The notes beneath the pieces were generated by a model that saw only the letters and a list, made by a program, of their open reading frames with translations, made no database searches and was not told where the DNA came from. The position numbers and the translations under genes are program-made. A stretch of 64,000 nt of DNA from Camellia lanceoleosa (Eukaryota > Streptophyta > Magnoliopsida > Ericales > Theaceae), in assembly GCA_025200525.1 (NCBI GenBank), contig CM045768.1:53433177-53497176 (forward strand), given 5' to 3'. Below, piece after piece: positions 12,401 to 22,902 of the stretch (positions are counted from its first letter, which is position 1; each line of letters opens with the position of its first letter).

Positions 12401-13329
12401 AACACCAAAACAACCTTAAACAACTATTTTAAGAACGGAAAAACAAGACTTTTATATGTTATACACAAAGTCTAAAAATAGATGCAAGGTAGGCAAAAGG
12501 ACTATGCAAAAATGGGGTGTTTAAAGGTAAAGTTCTTACTCTTGAAGACCTCCTTCAAGAACAATGCTCCAGTAGCCTCTCCAATCTTAGATCAACTCAA
12601 GAAGTCCAAGAACAAACCTCTAATGCCTCAGCAACCAAGGAAAGGTGCAATGGTAGGTGTTTATGCACAAAAGTAAGGCTAAACACACCTAAACACACAC
12701 AAATACAAAGGGAGAGGGAGATATAGAGATAGATAGATACAAGACTCAAACCCTAATCTCAAGACCCTCTGAAAAAAATTTGTAACCCTGGAGGAGGGAG
12801 GAGAGGCCCTCCCTTTATAGAGGATCACTCTTGCAAAGCTTACAAAACAAGCTAAGCAAGAGTGAAATCCCTCCATACACGTGTACGGAGGGGGTGCAAA
12901 GTGTATGCCAGCTAGCACAGCTGGCATAAAAATATCTACAAAAGCAGATGCACAGTGGTCGGCCAGCCAAAAATGCCAAATTGAACAAATACATGGTCGA
13001 CTGACCAAAAAAAGTGCCGGCCAGCCATCACCAATGGCCGGTGGCAACAAAACAGTGGCCGGTGGCCTCAAACCATGACCAGTGAGGTGTAGGGATGGCC
13101 AACAAGCCATTCCCTGTCCCTCAAAAGCAAAACACAAGTGTTTGGTGCAAAACCAAACACAAGTGTTTGGTGCAAAACCAAACACAAAACAGTCGAGTCG
13201 AGAGATCCTGAGGCAAGGCACGTGGCCGAGATCTCCGGGAACTCAAGACGAACACAAACACGGATGATCACCGAGTGTTCAAACGGTGACGTCCAAGTCT
13301 TAAGGACTGTCAAAAATGGGGTGTCTATA
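9418..13329 (-). mobile_element. 5' LTR of element A (Tat-type, 3.9 kb)
   Basis: On the minus strand the LTR begins TATAGACACCCC at 13329 (the family start is TGTAGACACCCC, so the G of TG has become A) and ends TCTACA at 9418, next to the primer-binding site. Its length of 3912 bp equals the 3886 and 3911 bp of the LTRs of C. Inside are a TATA box (12814-12819), an ACACGTGT palindrome (12877-12884) and two GGCC-rich clusters (12955-13085 and 10685-10802). The plus strand is A-rich with many GCATG words. The partner LTR would lie left of the window. The LTR interrupts a Tekay-type LTR at 13330. Confidence 0.85.
12814..12884 (-). promoter_or_regulatory. LTR promoter of element A: TATA box and ACACGTGT palindrome
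   Basis: On the minus strand ACACGTGT (12877-12884, embedded in CCGTACACGTGTATGG) is followed about 60 bases downstream by TATAAA (12814-12819) within CTCTATAAAGGG. The same pairing occurs in the LTRs of C (35212-35219 with 35257-35263) and D (33373-33380 with 33331-33337). ACGT-core palindromes are typical bZIP/bHLH sites in plants. Activity is inferred from position and conservation only. Confidence 0.6.
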
Positions 13330-14478
13330 TCTACACATGCAGAAAACCTGAGAGCTTGCAATCTATGCTCAAGCCAGCATTCCGTCACTCGAGCGAAACT
13401 CTGCACACAATGGTGGTCGCTCGAGCGTGGAATCCTTCGCTCGAGTATGGAAGGCGAAATCTGGGTTTTCTAGATTTGCCTCCAAAGCTCAAACCAAGCA
13501 TTCAACACATCAAAACTCAATCTTTTAGACCAATTTTCTGGAAAACACTTAGAAACTCATAATACAACATATTTTGAAAATCAATTGATAAGATCAAAGC
13601 CCAAAGTTTCCCAATTAAATACCAATTTCAAAGAAACTAGAAGAACAATGCAAGAACAATGCAAAATCAAACATGCATGGGTTCCCATGAACTCTAATGT
13701 TTCAGAACATGACCAAATGCAAGATTTAGCTCAAAATCATGGTGAATTCATGAACCTCTACTAAAATATGCACATGCATGTAAGGATTTCATGCAAAACA
13801 ACTTCAAATTTCAAGAACATATACATGCATGCATGAATTCACTCTTAACTCAACACTTTAACCCAACTCTTGAATCTAAACACTAATTTACCGTGAACCA
13901 TGCAAGAAATAACTTAAGTTCACAATTAAAAGGAATGAATTCTCTACCTTAGGTCTTGAATCTCAAGTGTGCTAGCTCAATTTTGCAAATTCCCTTCAAT
14001 TCCTCTAATTTCAAGCAAAACTTGTTGAATTCAACCTTGTTCTCCTACTCTCCCTCTCTCATACAGTTTGGTCTAAGAAAATGGCTGAATAATGGTGCAT
14101 CAAATGACATGAATCACAATTCAAACAATGCCTCTAAAGTGGCCCACTAAATGGCAATATTGAAAATAAAACCAACTAATGTAATTTAGCTTTAATAATT
14201 CTAATTTAAACATTCCCAATTGGATTTTAATTAAACTTACCATAAAATCACCTAAATCCTAATTAGCATATGACACTAATCAATTTCTGATTTGGTTGCC
14301 GATAAGGCTTTCAATTCGAAGTTCGAAACTTAAAATACGAACAGATCAATCTACAACAAGCAAATAGAAATGCAATTAAGGTAATACTCTTATGCAATCA
14401 ATTCAGAATTTTGCCATAATCAATTACTTATCATGCTAAAATACAGATTAGCACTAATCAGAGGTGAGGGTTGTCACA
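13330..14478 (-). mobile_element. 5' part of a Tekay-type chromoviral LTR, interrupted by element A
   Basis: On the minus strand it starts TGTGACAACCCTCACC at 14478, close to TGTAATAACCCTCACC at the LTR starts of element B (22903 and 30105). The similarity continues through the block GCCTTATCGGC, the GATTTTATGGT block and the cluster of CTCGAG palindromes at about 13385-13450. It stops at 13330 where element A begins, so the rest of this LTR (and any internal part) should lie left of the window. Its right border at 14478/14479 cuts the RT frame of element D. Confidence 0.8.
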
Positions 14479-15340
14479 AAATTGCACTTTACCTAGAAAG
14501 CCGTGCACCTCCTTTTCAGTCCTTGGTGGTGGCATTTTTAGAATGGCCTTAATCTTGGAAGAATTAATCTCAATGCCCCTCTGTGTAATCAAGAACCCCA
14601 GCATTTTTCCTACTGCAACACCAAAAGTGCAGAGGATTGAGCCTCAACCGATACTTTCTGATCTGTTGGAAAAATTTCTTCAAGGCGGTGTAGTGGCCCT
14701 CTTTTTCTTTGGACTTGACAATCATGTCGTCCACGTACACCTCAACCTCTTTGTAGATCATATCATGCAAGATAGTGGTTGTAGCCTGTTGATAAGTAGC
14801 CCCAGCATTTTTCAAACCGAACGGCATCACCTTGTAGCAGTAGGTTCCCCATAGCGTGGTGAAGGCAGTCTTCTTTCTATCCTCGGGTGCCATCAAGATC
14901 TGGTTATACTCAAAAAACCCATCCATAAAGGAGAGAAACGCATGGCCTGCAGTGAAGTCCGCCAATTCGTTAATGTGTGGTAGAGGAAAGTCGTCATTCG
15001 GACTAGCTTTGTTCAGATCTCTGAAATCCACAGACACCCGAATTCTGCCATCTTTCTTCAGCACTGGAACAATGTTGGCCAACCAAGTAGGATACTTAGA
15101 TACTAGCAAAAACCCTATATCTATCTGCTTGGTGACCACTTTCTTAATCTTCAAAGCCCAATCCGGGCGTATTCTTCGAAACTTTTGCTTGACAGGTTGG
15201 GCCTCGAGGTCGAGAAGGATCCGGTGGTGTACAATCTCAGGATCGATTCCAGGCATGTCTTCGTAGGACCACGCGAAAACATCTTTGAAATCTTTTAATA
15301 AAGTGACTAAGCGCTCGCGTTCCTCCGAAGACAAACGTGG
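14479..15340 (-). pseudogene. pol: Reverse transcriptase of element D, truncated by an LTR insertion
   Basis: Reverse transcriptase of a Tat-type Ty3/gypsy element, which would copy element RNA into DNA in virus-like particles. Recognisable in order on the minus strand: SSEERERLVTLLKDFKDVF, the FAWSYEDMPGIDPEI block, YPTWLANIVPV, RVSVDFRDLNKASP, the FMDGFFEYNQI block and the catalytic YVDDMIVKS. The frame is open from 15334 to about 14640, then shifts by one base before the family block CTFGVAVGKMLGFLITQRGI, and ends abruptly in GKVQF at 14479 where the Tekay-type LTR was inserted. C at 43900-44790 is the homologue. RNase H and integrase should be beyond the nested insertions. Confidence 0.85.
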
Positions 15341-16640
15341 ACCTGATCTAGACCAGACGCGGATCCTTCTCAGTACCTACATTAATTGCAACGATTTCAT
15401 CAACAAGGGGTTTTACAAACCTCTCCTCCTTTTGATCAATTAAATGTTTCAAAACCAAAGGAATTCCTTCCTCGTTGTTTTTATTAAAATTTTGAAAGTC
15501 ATGATCAATGCAATACACAAGTGGCACAGAGAAGTACTCAGAAACAGCAATGGTATCATTCTCATTCAAAGCTTCCAGCTCGTCCAATTCCTCGGTTACA
15601 AAGGAAAAAGATGACCTGGACAAAACAACGGCATCCGGGTTGTCAAACCCAGGAATACATGACTCCGACTTAGAAGAACTGGAATCTGATTCCAACTCCA
15701 CAGACTCTGTGGAATCAGACTCCGGCTCACTACCTGATTCAAAACTGCTGGACAAAAAGCCCTCATCTAGCTGCCAAACGAGAGAGGGTGTGATAGATGC
15801 ATCCAAAATACCCCCGGAAGGGTCCACACTTGATTGATCTCCGATCATTGAAATGGTGAAGTCATCCCCCAAGCTCTCCGGTTTGATCTGAGGATCCGAA
15901 AGGAGATAAGCTAGCACTGCTCCTATCTCAAGTTCACTGCCATTAGACTTATCCTCTGTATTCTGTTCAGCCTCAGCAGATAGGTCAGCATGTTCCTCTG
16001 TGACTTCATCCTCTTGCAGCTATAGGTCGAAGAAAATCTCAAAGCCAGGTAAGCGCTGCTTCTCAGAGTTCAACCATGGCTCAAGAAAGCCGCAAAATGG
16101 GAAGTCCTCCCCCTCCTAGACAAAGCGGCCATTCAAAGTTCCCTGAATTGGTCTATGTTCAAGCTCATAGTGCCTCTCACTTTGCTTAGCTTTAGCCTTT
16201 CTTGCCATTTTCTTCACCTTTCTCACCCAGTCCTCTTTGGTAGGCATGTAACCCAGACCAAAGGCATGAGGGTTATGTGGTACTTCAGCCGGTGCAATGA
16301 CGCATTTCCGGCCGCTCTTTCCTAATCCCATCCCAGGTACATGTTGTAGCTTATTCATGAGGTAGACTAATTGAGCACTAACGTGTAACCCCTCATCAAT
16401 AGCTAAGATGTTTTGCACCACCCGGGCCTCAGCCAAGGTAAAACCAGACAAGAATACATCCTCGTCGCCGTGTACAATCTCCAGTACTAGTGTAGTTACC
16501 TCCGGCGTTGGATGTATAGAAGAGTTCCCAAAAACAATGGCTACCCCTTTTCCAAGAGGGTACTTCTGCTTCTGATGCAAGGTGGAAGAAACAAATTTTA
16601 CTTGGTGTAGCCACGGCTGTCCAAGGAGCAAGTTAAAGGT
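15341..16640 (-). pseudogene. Protease-to-RT linker of element D, with acidic serine-rich tract
   Basis: Homologous to 42640-43860 of C. On the minus strand it starts near LLGQPWLHQVKFVSSTLHQ, followed by VFLSGFTLAEARVVQN, LMNKLQHVPGMGLGKSGRK and FGLGYMPTKEDWVRK, then an acidic stretch SGSEPESDSTESVELESDSS. The first part is open in 16631-16116 and the second in 15917-15348. The break between them contains stops and frame changes. The linker is present in both copies, so it belongs to the polyprotein of this family. No enzymatic motif was seen. Confidence 0.7.
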
Positions 16641-17110
16641 AGCTGGAACATCCAGGACCTGAAACTCAATGTCCTATTGCGCCAGGCCAACCTGTGTTCT
16701 GATTTGAACTGTTCCCATCACCTCTCTACTCGTGTTATCATAAGCCCGAATCGCCTGGGTCGTTGGTACAAAATCTGCCGGCTTCAAGCCAATAGCATAG
16801 GCCGTGCGTGATGGACAAATATTAATTGCCAACCTAGTATCAACTAGTACAACGGGCACCCACTTCTCTCTGTATTCAACTGAGATGTATAGCGGTTTGT
16901 TATGCTTAGAGCCCTCAAGCGGTATTCCTTATCAGTGAAGGTCAAAGTCGGTGAAACGCCTCCCAGGAAGACCAGTCCCACTAACTGTTCTAGAGTTGGG
17001 TCGATAGATAGCTTGGCCTTATCCATTCTAGACAATACAGTATGCCCGTGCACACGCAAAGCCATGAGCAACCCCCAAATAGATATGTCTGCCTGAATCT
17101 TCTTCAACTG
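16641..17110 (-). pseudogene. Protease region of element D, catalytic motif damaged
   Basis: Retroviral-type aspartic protease that would cut the Gag-Pol polyprotein. The active-site block reads PVVLVDTRLAINICPS (around 16815-16860), where C has VDTGSAINVCPS, so the Gly of the DTG triad is Arg here. It is preceded by LKKIQADISIWGLLMALRVHG and LVGLVFLGGVSPTLTF, followed by AYAIGLKPADFVPTTQAIRAYD. Two overlapping frames (17107-16844 and 16859-16674) show a one-base shift near 16850. Confidence 0.75.
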
Positions 17111-19770
17111 CCTTAGTACAGCTTCTTCTTTTAACAGTTTCTCCTTTTATTTTTCAACCTCTTTGTCCTTTCCAGATGCTTCTGGTTGGTCCAGGTGTGG
17201 GGGCTTGAAATACCGCTCGCTCCTAGTCATGTGATCCACATCCTCAGAATACCAGGTATCGTCTGGTGGATTTTGTCCCCAATCTTCATCAGTATGGGCA
17301 AGATGCAGGTCATCATCTTCCCACCATATTCCTCCGGCAACTGACAAGTAACTGTTCGGTTTCGTTGTAAGTATTCCCACATCAACATCACAGTTATTCC
17401 CGTAGGGGCTTTGGTTGTTCTCGTTTCCTGACTATTCTCAACTCTTTTCTGTTCAAACTGTTTCAGCGCGGCCTCCTGCTCTGTATCAGCTGTACTAACA
17501 CTACTCAATTCTTGAGCAAAATTCTTAGTACCAGTGCTCTCCGGCAACTTTCCCTTGTCATTGGTCGTTCCGGCCCTTGTAGCAGTTCTTGTTTCTGGTT
17601 GTTCCAGCTTGGGTTGAAGTCCCTCATCCACATTAGGTTCATCACTGAGCCACCCCGAATTATTCGCTGATCCATTTAGATCAAACCAGTTAATCTATAC
17701 ATTCCCCAGATATTGCTCATCGTAAAACTGCAAAATTGCTGATGTCTTCCTCGAGGTCGGCTAAGTCATCCAATCCCTGGCTTGGGCCATCCTCCCAGAC
17801 CACATTAACTTCTAGCTCTATTCGCACTTCCACCTCTGATCTGGCCTGATTGGTTGTCATAATGTAGTGGCAAGGGTTGTATTTCTCTTTTGCTAAGTCC
17901 ATAGATCCCTCAGGCATTGAATTGACATTCTCATTCTCCATCAAGGTTACCCTGCCTTCCTCTTCCATTGTCACCACCACGAGTTTGGGTTGGGATATGG
18001 ACGCGCTCATCATGCACAAATCTGTGCTTTCTGAGATGAACAGCGTCAGCTTGGGTAGGTGGGAGGGGGTGATGTATATGCTGGGATCGTAAGAGACGGC
18101 CAGTGTTTGGATAAGGTTTACTTGCCGATGTGGAGGGACCTGGTTATGTGGTGGAAGGGGGTTTGTAATGACGTAAGGCTTTTGAGGAGGTGCTATCACT
18201 TTGTTGTCAATGAGATCATGAATCTCATAACGCAATCTGAAGCATAGGTCAGTGTAATGACCATGTTGTTGGTGGAAGGTGCAGTACTTGGCCGGGTTAT
18301 GTTTCGGGGAAAGAAGGTCGGGTAAGGGGCGAGGCTCTAGTGGCTTCAGATGCCCTTTTTTTATCAGGACTCTCAGGGCTACAAATAAGGACATGTATAG
18401 AGGGGTAAAGACCCTTTGGCCTCGAGGTTGGTGTTTTGTAGCTTGTGAGGTGGTTTTGGATGTACTGGCAAAGGGATTGGCAGTTTTCGATGTGGTGGTG
18501 ACCATACCAACATCAGAAGGCCTTGCAGCTGCATTACTACTCGCAGCCACATTAGAACTGCGTGTGAAAGCCCTCTTAGGCTGCTCTTTCTCGTGGTCTA
18601 TCAGACCTTGCTTCATTGCATCCTCTATCTGTACCCCTATTTCGTGGAGGTCAGCAAAAGTAGGCAGAGGTATGACTATCATTTTCTGTAGCAGCCTTGG
18701 TTGTAGATTACGGACGACCATTCTTATCTGGTCCTTTTCAGCTGGCCGGGTGGTCATCATGGAGGCCTTGGCCCTTCATCGAGTGACAAAATCAGAGAAG
18801 CCCTCTTTCGACTCTTGACGAGTTCCTTCAAGATCACGAGTTGTGACCTCGATTTAAGTGTTACAGGAATATTGAGCAATAAAGGCCTCAGACATCTCTT
18901 CCCAGCTTCTCTTTACATAGTCTCCAAGCTTAGCATACCAAACAGCCGCAATACTCGACAGGGTTTGGCCGAAGAGGGATAACTTCTGCAGTCTAGACAG
19001 GCCCATCGGCCGCAGAATGTCTGAAAATAGCCGCAAGTGGACCATGGGATCACCCGAGCCATCAAAGCGGTCTATATACAGCATTTTAAACCTGTCTGGC
19101 AATGTCACCGCCATATCAGTATAACCACTCTCTATATCAGAGATCGAATTGACACCCTGAGCTCATTTGAAGAGCTTCTCAAACTTACTCACTTTCAGTG
19201 CAGTAAGGTCAACCTCAAACTCAAAGGGCGCCTCTGTTGGGTAAACCGGTGCTTTGGAGGTCTGGGGTGGAATTGGATCCACAGGGATGTTCACATTTTC
19301 CTGGACATTGGCTGTGGGAGCAGGAGCTCTAGGTACTGGAATGTTTGCAGGAGGTGGATGAGATGCAGAGGTTGTCGCTTCTTTGTTGTTATTCAGTAGC
19401 CTAGCGACCAACTCAAATTCTTGGCCGCAATTTACTTGGCGAGTGACTTCGCTTGGCGGTAACGCCGAGTCAGATATTCTCAATAGTCTGTTGAAGTTAG
19501 CAGAGCATTTCTTCTACGCTGTCTAAGGAGTGCTGATCTATCAGAACTCGTGTGTACTCTCTTTCTGAGGTGGAAGCAGAAAACTGGACTTCACTGAATG
19601 AAGGTAATTGTCGAACCGGTGAGTTATGTTTGACTCTCATCCGTCTTGTAACCGGGGGTAGCGAAGCAAACACTGGTTGTCCTCTTACAAGATCCTCAGA
19701 TTGGTAAAGTTGCCTTACTCGAGTCTAGAGTGCTTGGGGGGTAACTGCCTCGTTTAACGCAATTATGAAA
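17111..19770 (-). pseudogene. gag: gag and gag-protease spacer of element D
   Basis: Structural polyprotein of Tat-type element D. On the minus strand the capsid core lies at 19114-18600: DRFKMLYIDRFDGSG, MVHLRLFSDIL, then IAAVWYAKLGDY, SWEEMSEAFIAQYS and LQPRLLQKMIVIPLPTF. A zinc-knuckle-like segment CTFHQQHGHYTDLC with RLRYEIHDLIDNK follows near 18280-18210. The stretch 18760-17717 is open for 347 codons. Stops are TGA at 19163-19165 (C has Arg), TAA at 18854-18856 (C has Gln) and TGA at 18776-18778 (C has Arg). An indel near 17720 shifts into the acidic spacer (17631-17147) leading to protease. The N-terminal boundary is uncertain; I take it from the GCAAGGTAGTG block shared with C (39438). 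Confidence 0.75.
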
Positions 19771-20463
19771 CACTACCTTGCAAAAAGAAAATAAAGCAAA
19801 AGAAACAAATATCAAAAAATGCACAGCACCCCGGCTCAGACAGAAACAAAACACAGTTTTAATCTTAAGTTGGATGACCATACTCAAACACTGATTTCTG
19901 CCCCAAATTTTTGTCTCAAAACTGATACCCAGACTTGCAACTGATACATACATTCCTGCAGAGTTTCACTCTAAAAGCACGTATCCAAAACAAGTGAGAG
20001 CCAAAACACCCCTATGCTGGGGTAGGGTTACCCTATCCTAATTTCGTCAGGAACTAGGGGTTCACTACGCGAACAAGCGGTTTCAAACAATCCTGCATTC
20101 GGGTGAGCAACCTGTCCTATTTTGGAATAGTCTCTAAGGCTTCCGATATGCAACTAGGTCGATTAGTCAAAAGGGGTACCTCAGCAAGACACCTAATATA
20201 CCTTTCATACCTAACACTGAGAAGTGAAAGGAGGATCAAACAGTACAGCGGTAGTCCAGATCCAAGGCTTGTGTTCCCATCGTGGCAGAGTCCGCAACCG
20301 GTCAGCCTTATGGCATGTTATTCTAAGCGAGCCTCTGGCAAACCGCTCAGGAATAGCAGATGGTAAACACTACGACTTAGGCGCACCGATACAAATGCAA
20401 TGCGAAGAAATACATAAGCGTAAATAAAACAACATATCATGAGTTCGAGTCAAGTTCTCTAAA
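19771..20463 (-). other. Untranslated leader of element D
   Basis: Between the primer site and gag, homologous to 38740-39440 of C and 8680-9394 of A. Shared words on the plus strand include GAACTAGGGGTTCACTACGCG near 20051 (compare GGATTCACTATGCACGC of C's opposite strand) and CCATCGTGGCAGAGTCCGC near 20278. No coding signal beyond short accidental frames. Confidence 0.6.
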
Positions 20464-20481
20464 TCCCAAACAAAGTTGCCA
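20464..20481 (-). other. Decayed primer-binding site of element D
   Basis: On the minus strand it reads TGGCAACTTTGTTTGGGA, differing from TGGCGACTCTGCTGGGGA of A and C by five changes, most of them C-to-T or G-to-A. It sits 5 bases from the LTR border (20487). Confidence 0.6.
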
Positions 20482-20486
20482 GAAAC

Positions 20487-22902
20487 TATGGACTCGCCTT
20501 TTTCCGCACCTCGTCTTTCGGAAAGGGTTTGAAAAGAAGGCCTCACAGTTCGGACTCCCGCAGTTCTGAATCTAGTCTCACAAGTGCAATGTGAAACTGA
20601 TAATCACCAAAAAGTTCAAATCAGCAAACCTTTTGGAAAATCAATTTTAAATCAAATAATGCCAAAATTGGACTGCTTTGCCAGATTACAGAGTCGCCAC
20701 CTAAATATTTTGTTTTCGGGAAATTTAGGAATCCTTGACTCATGCCAAAGGCCATGTGTCCGTCATCACCAAAGTTGTCTCGACTCGGGAACTCGAGTAC
20801 GAAGGGGGAAGGTCATGAAATGAGCACCCCCGCTCACCCGATCAAAAGATCAGCCTCTACTAATCATGATATGATGTTTTATGAACCTTATGCGTTCTTC
20901 TTGATTATTAAACTAGCTTTACTATGTGACACGCACAAGCAAGTATAGACTAGTTGAAAAACGTGGAACAATTCAACTTATGTTTGTTTTCAAAAATGGT
21001 TTGAATTTGCCACCCTCAAGTGGGCTTAAAGATGCGGATTTGCCACCAAACATAGTGGGCTTAACACATGATTTGCCACAACAAAATGGGCTTAAAACAC
21101 ACATTCGTTGAATCATTCCAATTCAAACAACAAAGCCTTTATCCATAGGCATTCATGCAGTTTAGCAAATAAGCACATAGTCTCATGGCAAGCATGCGAA
21201 ACATGGCATCATGGCAATCACACTCATGCAAGTATGCTACAGCGTAAAACTTACCGAGTACTCCAAGCCAAAATAAAAAATAAAAAACTAGTTAGAAAAA
21301 AATGCATGATCCTAACTATACAAAATGCCTAATGCAACACATGCAATAATGCAACTAAATAGGCTCGGCTACTTAATCATGGTATTTTGCAACACTTTGA
21401 TAGCATGCTTTGAAACACGTATCTAAAGAAATATTGAAAAGACAATGCAGTTTGAATGATGCGCCGAGCCTCGGTGCATGCAAGACAAATGAATGGATGC
21501 AAAACATGCAAGCATAAGGTATGCTAATTGAAAATGCCCCTAATCTAACCAGCAAAAGCAGGTACATAAAAGAAAGAAAGACGTGGGGTTGGAAGACATG
21601 CATACACACACGCACACTTATTACAACATTGTACCCTCACGAAGGAAAGTCTGAATGAATAAGCTAAGCTAATCTAATCTGAGCTAAGCTAATTAAACTA
21701 ATTAGACTAAACTAATAAGACTAATTATTACAAATCAAAATAAAGAAATAACTAATCTAAGCTACTTAATTATTACAACAATCAATTAACTAATCTAAAC
21801 TAATCAAATACAGATTGCACTAATTAATTAAACTAAATTAATTAAGTACAAAACCAGCTAAAAAATAACAATAGGCATGCTGTTCTAGCTAGTTAAACTT
21901 GAGATGCATCAAATGCACATGCGCACGTTTGTTTTCCACCCAGAATGCCACTCTTTGCTACTGACTGTCTTTGTTTGCACAGTTGAATTCTGGTATGCTA
22001 AAAGGACACTGTTCTGAGAGTACATCAGTGACTGGCCGACCACTAATGGAGGCTGCCGGCCATGTGCCTGCTACGAAAGGGCACTACCGCCACCAGAAAA
22101 AGTCTGCCGGCCATCAATGTGTGGCCTGCCGGCCACTGATGAACAACTTCATTCTGCTGCAATCAAAGCATAACACAGAGCAGGAAAGAAGTAATTTCAC
22201 AGGTTGTATGTACTGTGTACCACTCCTTATCATCAAAACATCTCCAATAAGTGGTATTCTTGGCTCCAAAACCACCAACCAAGCATTTTCAATGCATGAT
22301 GGCCAAAGAACCAAGCAATACAATTTCATAGTATGCAAAAACTAGACTCAAGACCATCAACCTATCACGTGTGATCAAGGGTAATGGAGACCAAGGAGAT
22401 TGGCTCATTTCATCACTCTTGAGTATGAAATGCTGCAATCTTCCTTATGTTCAATATAGCATCCGATATATTGAACATATGCAATGCAACACAATATGCT
22501 TATCTTGCTTAAGTTTTACTTATCATTTTTTGTTTACCCATTTTAGTTACCGATCCATTCTTTAACTGGTTAGTCCAAAAAAGTGAGTGTCCTCTAACTG
22601 AAAGTGGACTTACACCACAAGTACCTTAAGCATGAAAGAGTCCTCGTGTCGTTGATAATGAACTCCCGAAGGAATTAAACCATTAGGCATGGATAACTTA
22701 ATTTCACACTCAAGTGAACAAGCGGTTTAAAGCCACTTTCAAAATAAATGAAAGAGTGAAGAAAAGAAGGAGATTGCAAAGATTTCAGTGCTAAAATGGA
22801 TTGTAAAATGACATTAAAACATGCAAGCAACTCGTGCAACTCATCTTTAAAGGATTAAAACACTAAGCTAGTGAGGCCCTTTACACTACAACTATGCAAA
22901 AC
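20487..22902 (-). mobile_element. 5' LTR of element D, inner part (interrupted by element B)
   Basis: The LTR end on the minus strand is ...CCATA at 20487 (family end CTACA, with a C-to-T change). The sequence is related to the LTRs of A and C throughout, for example the GGCC-rich cluster 22030-22140 and the T/A-rich AATTAGCT block at 21660-21850. At 22902 it is broken by chromovirus B, whose target duplication AAAAC (22898-22902) is repeated at 32601-32605, after which the LTR resumes. An inverted repeat TGTTCAATATA...TATATTGAACATATG occurs at 22449-22482. Confidence 0.85.

Noticed and set aside
14471..15266. Plus-strand frames of 127 and 136 codons
   Set aside because: They lie antisense to the recognisable RT of element D and have no similarity of their own.
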